64,000 bases of DNA, from NCBI GenBank assembly GCA_030429345.1, contig JAUIFJ010000014.1, forward strand, positions 1 to 64,000. Direction: 5' to 3'. Positions 32,704-41,605 of this stretch are shown here, one piece after another. The notes beneath the pieces were generated by a model. The model did no database searches. It was not told where the DNA came from and saw nothing but the letters and a program-made list of their open reading frames with translations. This DNA is from a bacterium. Lineage in GTDB: Bacteria; CAIWAD01. Within the stretch, counting starts at the first letter, position 1. The number at the start of each line of letters is the position of its first letter. Both the position numbers and the translations under genes were made by a program.

Positions 32704-34065
32704 ATGCGTACGACAATGGCTGCCGCCTTGCTGGCGGCGGGAGTGCTGCTGATGCCCGGTGATCCAGGCGCCTGGGAAAAGATTCCCGAAGACGTCCGGA
32801 TCCTCGAACAGGTCCCTCACCCCGATTGGTGCCACGACCTGAGTATCTATGAGGTCAACCTGCGGCAGTATACGCCCGAGGGCACCTTCGCCGCCTTTCG
32901 CGAGCACCTGCCCAGGTTGAAGGACATGGGCATCGGCATTCTCTGGTTCATGCCGATCCATCCTATCGGGGAGGAAAACCGCAAGGGCACACTGGGCAGC
33001 TATTACTCTGTCAAGGATTACCAGGCAGTCAATCCGGAACTGGGAACCTTCGAGGAGTTCCGCGAGCTGGTGCGCGAGATCCATGCCCTGGACATGTACG
33101 TGCTCATCGACTGGGTCGCCAACCACTGCGCCTGGGACAATGCCGTCGTCGAAGAACACCCGGACTGGATCACGCGGGACGAGAAGGGCCAGCCGCAGCC
33201 GCCTGTCGCCGACTGGCATGATGTCGTCGATTTCGACTACTCGCAGCCCGGGCTGCACGAGTGGATGACGCAGAACCTGGAGTTCTGGATCCGCGAGGCG
33301 GACATCGACGGCTACCGCTGCGACGTGGCCGGCATGGTGCCGACGGAGTTCTGGGATAGCGCGCGTCCCCGGTTGGAGGCCATCAAGCCGGTGTTCATGC
33401 TTGCCGAATGGGCGGACCCCCGCCTGCATCCCAGGGCCTTCAACATGAGTTACGGATGGGGAGTGCACCGGGCGATGAACGACATTGCCCAGGGAAAGCG
33501 CGCAGTGGCGGGCCTGGACGAGGAGCTGGCCCTGCTGGGCAAGTTCCCGCCGGAAGGCATTGTGATGCACTTTATCACCAACCACGACGAGAACTCCTGG
33601 AACGGCACGGTCTACGAGCGCATGGGAGCGGCGGCCGAGGCCTTCGCGGTCCTGAGCTATACGCTGCCCGGCATGCCTCTCGTCTACAGCGGGCAGGAAG
33701 CAGGCCTGGACAAGCGGCTTGAGTTCTTCGAGAAGGACCTGATCCCCTGGAAGCCCACTCCGTGGGAAGAGCTATTCACCGTGCTCAACACCCTGAAGAG
33801 GGAGCATGAAGCCCTGTGGCACGGAGGAAAGGGAGGGGAGTTGCAGAGGCTGGATGCGGAAGGCGAAACCGTCTATGCCTTCCAGAGGAGTTCGGGCAGC
33901 TCTCTTGTGCGTGTCACTTTGAACCTGGGAACAGAGGCGCAGGAGCCCCGCTTGCCGGGCCTTCCCGGGGGACGGCGCCTGGTCTTCAGCTCGGCGGGTG
34001 CAGAAGAGACCTCAACCAGCCTGCCCGCCTGGGGCTGGCGCGTGGAGGCCGTCCGCCTGCCTTGA
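32704..34065 (+). CDS. Secreted GH13 alpha-amylase-family enzyme (compact)
   Basis: A 453-residue enzyme with signal peptide (TTMAAALLAAGVLLMPGDPGA). Barrel motifs: LSIYEVNLRQYTPEGT, WFMPIHPIGEENRKGTLGS (cited in part), region I VANHCAWDN, nucleophile DGYRCDVAGMVP, acid/base LAEWADPRLH and region IV FITNHDENSW. The AEW form of region III and DGYRCDVA fit the intracellular/periplasmic alpha-amylase group of Bacteroidetes-type organisms. The short C-terminal beta domain ends GWRVEAVRLP. ATG 32704 follows AAAGGAAA. Its last 54 bases overlap the convergent DUF5677 gene. Confidence 0.92.
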   Translation: MRTTMAAALLAAGVLLMPGDPGAWEKIPEDVRILEQVPHPDWCHDLSIYEVNLRQYTPEGTFAAFREHLPRLKDMGIGILWFMPIHPIGEENRKGTLGSYYSVKDYQAVNPELGTFEEFRELVREIHALDMYVLIDWVANHCAWDNAVVEEHPDWITRDEKGQPQPPVADWHDVVDFDYSQPGLHEWMTQNLEFWIREADIDGYRCDVAGMVPTEFWDSARPRLEAIKPVFMLAEWADPRLHPRAFNMSYGWGVHRAMNDIAQGKRAVAGLDEELALLGKFPPEGIVMHFITNHDENSWNGTVYERMGAAAEAFAVLSYTLPGMPLVYSGQEAGLDKRLEFFEKDLIPWKPTPWEELFTVLNTLKREHEALWHGGKGGELQRLDAEGETVYAFQRSSGSSLVRVTLNLGTEAQEPRLPGLPGGRRLVFSSAGAEETSTSLPAWGWRVEAVRLP

Positions 34066-35043
34066 GGGTGTTTCCGTGCCAGGGCTGAACTGGCTTTCCT
34101 CGTGGAAGACGGATTCGATCTCGAGGATCGGCCCCCGGGACAATTCAGCGTAGAGAGGAAGCAGTTCGCGGCCGAACCAGTCCTCCAGCACAGGCTCCAT
34201 GTCCGGCATCCGCTTCGCTACATAGCACTGGAAGAGCTGGATCACCAGCCACAAGCTGTGCTGTGTGACAGGCTGAACGTTGTCCAGGGCTCGCAACTGG
34301 GTGATGTAGCGGGTGCCATCCCGCCCCTGCAGCTTTCCCTCGAAGACTTCCAGACCGTGCACGCTCGCGCTCCAGCGCCGGTAGAGAAAGTCGTAGAGGC
34401 CCGGAAGCCTGACCTGGGCCGCCAGGGTCTCCAGGTTTCGCGGACCGCCGAACATGGAATACCAGATGGGTGTGCGGTTCGTGCGCTTCCGCTGTTCGTG
34501 ATACTCCCGCTCCACTTCCTCCATTCCGGTATCCTGCAGCAGCGTGGCAAGCTGCTCTTCACGCAGGCGCAGCGCGGCGCCTTCGGGCAGGCGCAATCCG
34601 TGCAGGATCTTGTCTTTGCCCAGGCGGCGACGGAATTTCCGGCCGCGGGCACTCGTCGGATCCAGGCGACGCGTCATGTCGACTTCCCAGTGCAGATAGC
34701 CCGCCAGGAAACAGAGCGCGCGGCGATCGCTGTCCTCGTTCAGAATGTATTCGCAGGAAAGCAATGTCTCGAAGAGTCCGCGCAGCAGCATTTTCGTCGG
34801 TTCGACAGCGCCGATCCGGATCAGGCAGCGAATCGCATCGACGGTCTCGAGGGCGTGGCGGAACAGCAGAAGGAGGGGCACTTCGTGGATCTGACCGGTA
34901 CTGCGCGCCGCGCTCCAGAGCAGCAGGTGGCTTCCGAATGACACTGTCTCGCCGACACCCTCCGAAAGCCTGGCGAGAAGCTGGTCCAGTTCCCCACCAT
35001 GCGGGTGTGGGTTGAAGATTTCGGGTACTGGCGTCGTCGGCAT
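34012..35043 (-). CDS. DUF5677-family protein (possible HEPN-like fold)
   Basis: A 343-residue cytosolic, mainly helical protein. LLLFRHALETVDAIRCLIRIGAVEPTKMLLRGLFE is the typical long helical pair of DUF5677, and RRWSASVHGLEVFEG gives the conserved S-x2-VH pattern; the spacing R-x5-H is compatible with an HEPN-type RNase motif, which is inference. Family members are often in accessory or defence-rich regions. The last 17 codons overlap the tail of the amylase gene in the antisense direction. It lies just inside the right pair of three-copy repeats. Confidence 0.72.
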   Translation of the reverse strand: MPTTPVPEIFNPHPHGGELDQLLARLSEGVGETVSFGSHLLLWSAARSTGQIHEVPLLLLFRHALETVDAIRCLIRIGAVEPTKMLLRGLFETLLSCEYILNEDSDRRALCFLAGYLHWEVDMTRRLDPTSARGRKFRRRLGKDKILHGLRLPEGAALRLREEQLATLLQDTGMEEVEREYHEQRKRTNRTPIWYSMFGGPRNLETLAAQVRLPGLYDFLYRRWSASVHGLEVFEGKLQGRDGTRYITQLRALDNVQPVTQHSLWLVIQLFQCYVAKRMPDMEPVLEDWFGRELLPLYAELSRGPILEIESVFHEESQFSPGTETPSRQADGLHAPAPGGQAG

Positions 35044-35171
35044 GCGGATTCCTCGCTTGGATCTGCCATGTCCATCGGCAGTCGCCGGAAATCCTTCAGT
35101 TGTACGCCAAGCCTGACAAGAGTCAGGAAAACTGTGGGCTGGCGTGTAGGGGTGGTTTAGGGGTGGTATAG

Positions 35172-35290
35172 ATTGTGCACGCTCCTACTCACAGTGCACA
35201 GCTTTGATGCCAAAAAAGTCCCTAACACGCAATCTATGTATCTGGACAGGTACAAGCTTCCCGGCAGATTTTCCTGAGTGTCACCGCTGG
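35172..35290 (+). repeat. Three-copy intergenic repeat, copy A
   Basis: Begins TGTGCAC, then the shared core GCTCCTACTCACAGTGCACA and CAAAAAAGTCCCTAACAC; weaker similarity continues past CTGGACA to GAGTGTCACC. TGTGCAC/GTGCACA can form a seven-base stem around the conserved loop. Confidence 0.85.
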
Positions 35291-35372
35291 GCAACAGTTA
35301 CAGGAGACTGGAATCCCTTTTGGACCGGCAGATCTGGAAAGGCCAGGCGCTAGAGCTTCTGGAAAGGGAAGA

Positions 35373-35485
35373 TCTGCACGCTCCTACTCACAGTGCACAG
35401 CTTTATTGCCAAAAAAGTCCCTAACACTCCATCCACGAAACTGGACAAAATCCATGCTTCGGGCAGAATTGCCGGAGTGTCAACC
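35373..35485 (+). repeat. Three-copy intergenic repeat, copy B
   Basis: Direct repeat of copy A about 200 bases downstream with the same core and CAAAAAAGTCCCTAACAC, and a tail GCCGGAGTGTCAACC that matches the minus-strand context of copy C. The 35044-35514 gap otherwise holds no recognisable gene. Confidence 0.85.
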
Positions 35486-35514
35486 ACACGCGGCATCCGC
35501 GCAGGGCGGCCTGG

Positions 35515-36303
35515 CTACTCCCGCCGCAAGGCCTTCTGCCGCACCTGCATCTTCTCTTCGTCTTCCAGGCCGAAGTAGCCCTCTGCCAGGGCGCCTTCCC
35601 ATGCGCCGTACATGGGATTGGGCAGCATGACGAAGCGGCTGCCGAATTCCTGCTTCAGCTCATCGACCGCCTGGTTTCGTTCGACGGTGCCTCCCTCGAA
35701 GACCTCGGCGAAGTCCCCCAGGTTGTCGCCGGCCAGCAGGACGATGCGGTGTGTGTCACGGATCTGTTCGCGGCGCGGTTCCTTGTCGCTGGTGCCGGTA
35801 CGGAAGAGGCAGTGCTCCGCATCCGCCTGCGGAAAGCCGGCCTTTCGCAGGTTGTGTATGCTTTCCTCGAGGACAACCGCCTTGCGGTTGCTGACGTAAT
35901 ACACGGTGACACCCTGGCTGTCGGCCCAGTTCAGGAAGTCGAGCGCGCCGGGCATGGGGCGCGCCTTCGCTTCGCGGCACCACTCGAGCCAGCCGGTGGG
36001 ATAGGCCGTTCCATCCTCGATGCAGCGTGCCTGGAAGGGTGTGTTGTCGAGTACGGTCTCGTCCACGTCTACAACGACCGCTCTCTGCGGATCCTCCCCG
36101 CGCGCCAGGTCTTCCTCCAGGATGCGTCGCGCAAGGTTCCAGGCCTGGTAGCTCAGCGCGCGGGCTTCGGCGCTTTTCTGCTGCCACACGGTCGCCAGCA
36201 CCATCTGCTGGTTGATCTGTGTATGCTCCCCGGCCAGTGCCACCGTCGGAAGCTGCAGTCCGAAGAGGAAGGACAGCAGAAAAAGGCTGCAGAGGGACTT
36301 CAT
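35515..36303 (-). CDS. Secreted class C-type acid phosphatase (HAD, e(P4)-like)
   Basis: A 262-residue protein with signal peptide (LFLLSFLFGLQLPTVALA). VVVDVDETVLDNTPFQARC contains the HAD nucleophile motif in the DVDET form of the class B/C acid phosphatases, YYVSNRKAVVLEESIHNL is motif II, and RIVLLAGDNLGDFAEVF supplies the acidic motif. It resembles lipoprotein e(P4)/OlpA-type nucleotidases, which remove phosphate from nucleotides or NMN in the periplasm. No lipobox cysteine is visible, so it is probably soluble. Monocistronic; GGAGT precedes the ATG. Confidence 0.9.
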   Translation of the reverse strand: MKSLCSLFLLSFLFGLQLPTVALAGEHTQINQQMVLATVWQQKSAEARALSYQAWNLARRILEEDLARGEDPQRAVVVDVDETVLDNTPFQARCIEDGTAYPTGWLEWCREAKARPMPGALDFLNWADSQGVTVYYVSNRKAVVLEESIHNLRKAGFPQADAEHCLFRTGTSDKEPRREQIRDTHRIVLLAGDNLGDFAEVFEGGTVERNQAVDELKQEFGSRFVMLPNPMYGAWEGALAEGYFGLEDEEKMQVRQKALRRE

Positions 36304-36482
36304 GGAGGACTCCTTTCTGTGGATTTGCCGATTCGCCGGCCTGCCGAAGCGAAGAAAGTAGGACTTCTGTCACAAGAGCCAAGCTGCGGAGTACCCGGCC
36401 TGACTGGATTCGCTTTGGCGAATTCCCTACCATGACAGACGAGTGCGTCCTCTCGCTGCCGGAACCTGCATTGTCGGGATGA

Positions 36483-36950
36483 ATGTGTATGACAAGGATC
36501 GAAGAAGACACTCTGCGAGCCATTCTTCCCAGGGCGGGGTATCGTTTGCAACGACAGTTGCTTGGAATGGCCCTCGCCCTGGCCTTCCTGCTCCTTCTGT
36601 TCGAAGTCTGCTTTCCTGGACTCAGGCTCGCAATACATGGAGCTGCTCTTGTGCTACTTTTTGGTGTAATCCATGGAGTGCGAGCGCTGCTCTGGCCACG
36701 CAACCGCATGCTGGTGATCGAGGGCGATAGCGTCTGGCTCGCCCCCCGCGAGGAGACGACACGAAACATCGATCAGCTGGACCCGGATCGCAAACGGCCG
36801 TCCTGGATCGAGGCCCTGATCTGGATCCGTCAGTACACGGACAAGGATGGATCAATCCTCTTCGAGATTCCGCGGGCCGACTTTTCAGGCCGCCAGATCC
36901 GGCAGTTCGAGGCCCATCTCAGGCGGAAGCGCAGACTGGAAAAGGGATAG
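36483..36950 (+). CDS. Two-segment membrane protein with C-terminal PH-like domain (1)
   Basis: A 155-residue protein: residues 25-70 hold two hydrophobic segments (LLGMALALAFLLLLFEVCF and AIHGAALVLLFGVIHGV), followed by a soluble part with short strands, ending ILFEIPRADFSGRQIRQFEAHLR. This ending resembles the conserved IP-x-F-x2-x-Q-F pattern of YcxB/bacterial-PH-like domains, a tentative link. The start may instead be ATG 36489. It is followed 52 bases later by a similarly built protein. Function unknown. Confidence 0.65.
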   Translation: MCMTRIEEDTLRAILPRAGYRLQRQLLGMALALAFLLLLFEVCFPGLRLAIHGAALVLLFGVIHGVRALLWPRNRMLVIEGDSVWLAPREETTRNIDQLDPDRKRPSWIEALIWIRQYTDKDGSILFEIPRADFSGRQIRQFEAHLRRKRRLEKG

Positions 36951-37002
36951 CGGATTTTAGCAATGAAACAATCCATGAATCTCTGCGGAAAGGGAGTGTG
37001 AC

Positions 37003-37488
37003 ATGAGTTTCCAGCGCGCAGACCTGAGGATCAAGCGCCGGCCGGGCCATGTGTTCCTGACGAATCTGCTGATGTACCTGATGCTGCTGCCATTCTACCT
37101 GCTTTTTCTGTACTGGCTTGAAGCGGATCGTAGCCAGTTCTGGATGTTACCGACTGTCATCTTCCTGGTTGTCATTCCCATGACCGTGTTTCAAACGCGC
37201 AGGACCTGCATTCGCACTCGTAAAGGCAGAGTCTGGGTGGATCCCTTTGTATCGAAGTCCGCCGAGATCATGTCTCTGGAAATTCCCGATTCGCCGAAGA
37301 GGTTCTATTGGCGACAGATCTTCGGAAAGCCGGGGCAGGTTGTAAACAGCAAAGGTCGAAGCCATTTTCTTGTGAGTCGATTTATTTTTAGCAAGGACCA
37401 GATCGAAGAGATGAACACCTATCTGCGCGAGTACCAGCAGGCGGTTCGGGCGGCCCGCGCACTTCACTCTGGAGGGAATCATGTCTGA
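37003..37488 (+). CDS. Two-segment membrane protein with C-terminal PH-like domain (2)
   Basis: A 161-residue protein with segments FLTNLLMYLMLLPFYLLFLYW and FWMLPTVIFLVVIPMTVF and a soluble tail ending SRFIFSKDQIEEMNTYLREY. The plan matches the preceding gene, so they look like diverged tandem paralogues. AAAGGGAGTG precedes ATG 37003. Its last eight bases overlap the aldehyde dehydrogenase start. Function unknown. Confidence 0.68.
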   Translation: MSFQRADLRIKRRPGHVFLTNLLMYLMLLPFYLLFLYWLEADRSQFWMLPTVIFLVVIPMTVFQTRRTCIRTRKGRVWVDPFVSKSAEIMSLEIPDSPKRFYWRQIFGKPGQVVNSKGRSHFLVSRFIFSKDQIEEMNTYLREYQQAVRAARALHSGGNHV

Positions 37489-38881
37489 CATAGAGCTGGC
37501 CATCCGCTCGCCCTGGAGGGGGGAGCCGCTGGACATACTGCCGCTGATGACCTGGAAGGAACTGGATGCTCTTCTGGAACGGGCGGCGCTCCTCGCCCGC
37601 CGGCCGGAGGAAGCCCTGCCGACGGATGAGCGTATACGCATCCTGGAAGGTTGCCTGGAGCAGGTCGTGAGACGCCGGGAGGAGTTCGCCCTGACCGCTG
37701 CCCGCGAAGGCGGCAAACCCCTGGCCGACAGCAACGTCGAGCTGGATCGCGCGGCCGAGGGCATTCGCATGGCCATTGCCGTACTCAAGACCCATGAAGG
37801 CCGTGTGCTCCCGATGGGCTTCAACGCCGCAAGCCGGGGCCGCCTGGCCTATACACAGCGCGAGCCCCTGGGCCCCGTGCTGGCGATCAGCGCTTTCAAC
37901 CATCCCTTCAACCTGATCGTGCACCAGGCGATCACGGCCGTCGCCGCCGGATGTCCCGTGCTGGTCAAGCCGGCGCTGGTCACGCCGCTTTCCTGTCGCA
38001 ACCTGTTGCAGTGCCTCTACGACGCCGGCCTTCCCGGCGAGTGGTGCAGCATGATCTTCTGCGAGGACGAATTGACCGCGCGCCTGGCCGCCGATCCGCG
38101 CCTGGCCTTCGTCAGCTTCATCGGCAGCGCCGAGGTGGGCTGGAAACTGCGTTCGCGCCTGGCGCCCGGCGCGGCCTGCGTGCTGGAGCACGGGGGAGCG
38201 GCTCCCGTCTTGCTGGCCGAGGACGCGGATCTCGAGGCCGCGATTGCCCCGCTGGTCAAGGGAGCCATGTATCACGCCGGCCAGGTCTGCGTCAGCGTGC
38301 AGCGGGTCTTTGCGCCAAAGGCTCAGGCGAAAGATGTCGCCGGTCGCCTGGCCGAGGCGGCGAAGGGCCTGCGCGTCGGGGATCCGGCCTTGGCAGGGAC
38401 GGAGGTAGGACCGCTGATCCGCCGCAGCGCCCACGAGCGCGTTTCCGCCTGGGTCGAGGAGGCCCGCGCCGGCGGGGCCGCCGTGCTCTGCGGCGGCAGC
38501 TCGATCGACGAGGACTGCTACGCGCCGACCGTGTTGCTGGATCCGCCCGCCGATTCGGCGGTGATGCGGAAGGAGATCTTCGGGCCGGTAGTCTGTGTGA
38601 CATCCTTTGACAGCCTGGAAGAGGCGGTCGGTCGTGCCAACGAACTGCCTCTCGCTTTCCAGGCGGCCGCATTCACACAGTCTCTGGACACGGCCCTCTT
38701 CCTGCAGCGCAGGCTGCGCGCCAACGCCGTGATGATCAACGACCACACGGCCTTCCGCGTGGACTGGATGCCCTTCGGTGGTTCCGAACACGCAGGCCTC
38801 GGCATGGGCGGCATTGCCGAAGCCATGCGCGACATGAGCCGCGAGAAGCTGGTCGTCTGGAAGAGTCCCTCGATTCCGTGA
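37481..38881 (+). CDS. Aldehyde dehydrogenase family protein
   Basis: A 466-residue NAD(P)-dependent dehydrogenase. ISAFNHPFNLIVHQ gives the catalytic asparagine, VLVKPA the cofactor lysine, FIGSAEVGW the Rossmann loop, CVLEHGGAAP the general-base glutamate, and HAGQVCVSVQR the nucleophilic cysteine. EIFGPVV and MPFGGSEHAGLG are the standard C-terminal motifs. The EHGG form (rather than ELGG) recalls the lactaldehyde/phosphonoacetaldehyde dehydrogenase branch. Translationally coupled to an unrelated-looking membrane protein upstream; a terminator follows. Confidence 0.93.
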   Translation: MSDIELAIRSPWRGEPLDILPLMTWKELDALLERAALLARRPEEALPTDERIRILEGCLEQVVRRREEFALTAAREGGKPLADSNVELDRAAEGIRMAIAVLKTHEGRVLPMGFNAASRGRLAYTQREPLGPVLAISAFNHPFNLIVHQAITAVAAGCPVLVKPALVTPLSCRNLLQCLYDAGLPGEWCSMIFCEDELTARLAADPRLAFVSFIGSAEVGWKLRSRLAPGAACVLEHGGAAPVLLAEDADLEAAIAPLVKGAMYHAGQVCVSVQRVFAPKAQAKDVAGRLAEAAKGLRVGDPALAGTEVGPLIRRSAHERVSAWVEEARAGGAAVLCGGSSIDEDCYAPTVLLDPPADSAVMRKEIFGPVVCVTSFDSLEEAVGRANELPLAFQAAAFTQSLDTALFLQRRLRANAVMINDHTAFRVDWMPFGGSEHAGLGMGGIAEAMRDMSREKLVVWKSPSIP

Positions 38882-38927
38882 GGCAAGGTGCCGCTCTCCG
38901 GATGCGCGCCTGCATGAATGGACGGAG

Positions 38928-38966
38928 AAAAGGGGATCCCGCACCTGCCGGATCCCCTTTTTGTGT
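38928..38966 (+). terminator. Rho-independent terminator after aldehyde dehydrogenase
   Basis: AAAAGGGGATCC (38928-38939) pairs with GGATCCCCTTTT (38950-38961) around CGCACCTGCC; the T-run continues. It can also act on the opposite strand, ending the convergent protease transcript. Confidence 0.9.
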
Positions 38967-38981
38967 TTCCTGGGTCGTGGC

Positions 38982-41477
38982 TCAGGGACGCAACTCTTCC
39001 GCCGTGATTCCTTCGCTCGCTGCCAGCGGCGGTTCCCCATTCCCCGACAAGCCACGGAAGAAGGCCCTGCTGCCAAGGAGCTGGAAGCCGCGGATCACGC
39101 GGAAGCTGTCCCCCTGCGATACGCCGAGCGTCTGCCAGGGACCCTGCGGATCCGTGCTCCATTCCAGCAGGGTCCAGTCCGCTCCGGCTCCGGGCTGCCA
39201 GGAAAGCAGCAGGTCATTGCCCACGCGCCGGGGCTGCAGCAGGACAGGCGGCTGGGCTTCGGCGCCCTCTTCCGGGTCCACGCCCGTGATGCGCAGGTCG
39301 TCGATGTTCCAGCCGCAGAACTGCCAGCTGCCATCCGTGGGGCCAATGCCGAAGCCGACGCGGAAGGCCGGATTGTCGTCGGCCCATTGGCTCACATCCA
39401 GTTCGATCTCCTCCCAGGCGCCGCCGTCCAGGGTGCCTTCGTTGGTCCAGATCGTGTGCCACTGCAGGCCGTCGAATACCTCGATGTAGCCTTCGTCGTA
39501 CTGGTGCTGCTCCAGCCCCAGCCAGCGCTGGAAGACAAGCCGCGTCTGGATCCGGTCCGACAGGTCGATCTGCGGCGAGCGCGCCCAGCGGGTCAGCGAA
39601 ATGCTGTTCTCGTAGTCCCCGCCGATCTGGTAGCCCAGGATGCCGTTGTCCTCTCCGGGGCTGGTGTCCTCGGCGGGATCCTCCTCGCCGTACTGGCCGC
39701 CGCCCGCCTGGGCCGGGCCGATCTCCCACCCCGTGTCGAGCTCCCAGCCGGAGTCGGCGGAGAAGTCGTCTACGAAGAGTTCCTGCCAGTGGCCCAGCAG
39801 CAGTTCGAATTCGCGTGTCACGGCATAGCCGCCATCGGCCGCCAGGCTCAGGCTTAGGACCACGCTTTCCCCGGCGACGGCCTCCGCGTCGATGGTGATA
39901 CTGAAGCCGATCGTGCTCCACCCGTCATTCTGGTAGGCGATGTTCGGCCAGCTGCCGACGTTCTCGCTGGCGCTGATCCATGGATTATCGCTGGAAAGGG
40001 TTCCTGTGATCCCCGTGGCGTCGAGGCCGCTGTTGCGCAGCAGGATCTCGATCGGCAGGCTGGCGCCGGGGATCGGCCAGGCCTCCGGCTCGGCGGCGCG
40101 CCAGTCGGCAACCAGCAGGTTGGGCATGTCGCCCGGTCCGGTTCCCAGCCCGTCGAGGAATTCTTCGCCGGTTCCGATCGGATCCAGCCAGTCCACCAGG
40201 CGTGAGGACGCGTTCGAGCCGGCATCCCAGCTCATGCTGAATTTGCCGTAATAATCGTTGACGTTGTTCGAGCAGTTGGCCTCTCCGCCGTGCAGCTGTC
40301 CGACAATGCGGTGTTCCGGATTGTAGAGCGGCGACCCCGAACTGCCGCCCTCCGTCGTGCCGTCTTCCCAGTCGGCCACCCGCCAGTGCGAATTGCCCCC
40401 CGAGAAATAGCCGGAGCTGATCAGCGCGTCCTCGTCGAAGGAGATCTTCTTGATGTCGCCGCTCGGGTGATGGATGCCCACCGCGCCGGGAGCGGGAATG
40501 TCGCGCGCGTCCCAGCCGGAATAGGTCACCTCGTAGGACGGCGGAATGTCTTCCGTCAGTTCCAGCAGGGCGAAGTCGGAGGCGTCGCGGCTGGCCCGCA
40601 GGATGGCGCCCTGCACCGAATCCGTCGTCGGGCCGTTCTGGTTGGCGCAGCCGGGGCTCTCGTAGTTGAAGATGAAGACCCAGCTTGTCTCACCGCCCAG
40701 GCAGTGGTTGGCTGTCAGGAAGTACTGTGTCGCGTCGTGCGCCGTGTTGTTGATCAGCGCCCCGCTGCAGATGCGGAATCCGCCGCCGGTGGTGATCATG
40801 GCCACGCTGCGGCTCTCGCCCTGCCAGTCTTCCCCTTCCGGACAATTGACATTGTTGTTGCATCCGCCCGAATCCCCGTAGTCGCGGGCCTCGTCGAGCG
40901 CCAGGTCGAAGATGTCGCGGTAGCCGTGAATCACGCGGCGAATCCGGAAGTCGCATGAGGCGGGGCTTATCGCCGTGCGCAGTTCGAGCACGCAGCCTTC
41001 GCCGGGCACGGGCTGTGTGGCAAAGATGCCGTCGGCCCTGTTGTTGTGCTCGCCGAAAGCGCCGATCACGAAGCCGTTGTCCGGATTGTATACGAACAGC
41101 GTCGTCTTCGCGGGCAGGGCGAAGTCCTCGAAGACCAGGTTGGTGCTCAGCGCACCGGGGCACTCCAGGGCCAGGCGCCAGAGCTGCTGGCCGTCGGGCA
41201 GCGTTTCCCATTGCCCGTGGGTCGAGGGACGGATGTCCGTCTCGAAGGGAGCGCCGAAACGCAGGGGAACATCTTTCCCTTCGAGGGCGTCTTCCGCCAG
41301 CAGTTGCTGATGATCGACCGCGGGAAAGGAAAGCGTGGCCGGGGCAGGGCCCAGGCTGGAACGGGCATCAAGACCCAGGGGTTCTCCCTCGAGGGAGAGC
41401 TGCGCCTGCAGCGGCACGGCGATGGAGAACAGGAGGAGCATGCCGGCAAGGGGCCGGACAGGAAAAATGGCTTGCAT
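38982..41477 (-). CDS. Secreted trypsin-like (lysyl-endopeptidase-type) serine protease
   Basis: An 831-residue protein with signal peptide (LAGMLLLFSIAVPLQAQ). After an N-terminal Ig-like region the S1 domain shows CSGALINNTAHDATQYFLTANHC (His; cited in part), SDFALLELTED (Asp) and TEGGSSGSPLYN (Ser), the Lys-C-like arrangement. Residues about 565-745 are a MAM/jelly-roll-like module (FVDDFSADSGWELDTGWE, RLVFQRWLG, NIDDLRITGVDP). The C-terminus (RRVGNDLLLSWQPG to AFFRGLSG) shares its pattern with the CotH protein rather than the PNPF tail. GGACCTTCC-type context precedes the start; a TetR gene is divergent. Confidence 0.92.
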   Translation of the reverse strand: MQAIFPVRPLAGMLLLFSIAVPLQAQLSLEGEPLGLDARSSLGPAPATLSFPAVDHQQLLAEDALEGKDVPLRFGAPFETDIRPSTHGQWETLPDGQQLWRLALECPGALSTNLVFEDFALPAKTTLFVYNPDNGFVIGAFGEHNNRADGIFATQPVPGEGCVLELRTAISPASCDFRIRRVIHGYRDIFDLALDEARDYGDSGGCNNNVNCPEGEDWQGESRSVAMITTGGGFRICSGALINNTAHDATQYFLTANHCLGGETSWVFIFNYESPGCANQNGPTTDSVQGAILRASRDASDFALLELTEDIPPSYEVTYSGWDARDIPAPGAVGIHHPSGDIKKISFDEDALISSGYFSGGNSHWRVADWEDGTTEGGSSGSPLYNPEHRIVGQLHGGEANCSNNVNDYYGKFSMSWDAGSNASSRLVDWLDPIGTGEEFLDGLGTGPGDMPNLLVADWRAAEPEAWPIPGASLPIEILLRNSGLDATGITGTLSSDNPWISASENVGSWPNIAYQNDGWSTIGFSITIDAEAVAGESVVLSLSLAADGGYAVTREFELLLGHWQELFVDDFSADSGWELDTGWEIGPAQAGGGQYGEEDPAEDTSPGEDNGILGYQIGGDYENSISLTRWARSPQIDLSDRIQTRLVFQRWLGLEQHQYDEGYIEVFDGLQWHTIWTNEGTLDGGAWEEIELDVSQWADDNPAFRVGFGIGPTDGSWQFCGWNIDDLRITGVDPEEGAEAQPPVLLQPRRVGNDLLLSWQPGAGADWTLLEWSTDPQGPWQTLGVSQGDSFRVIRGFQLLGSRAFFRGLSGNGEPPLAASEGITAEELRP

Positions 41478-41605
41478 GGAAGGTCCTCAGATTTGCGACA
41501 GGACAGTTCCGGCAAAGTGGCATTTCGCACTGCCGCTGCAAAGATGGCCGGGTGCAAGTGTCCAGGCCGCATTGCCTCTTGCCTGTAGAAAACTTCATGC
41601 TGCCC

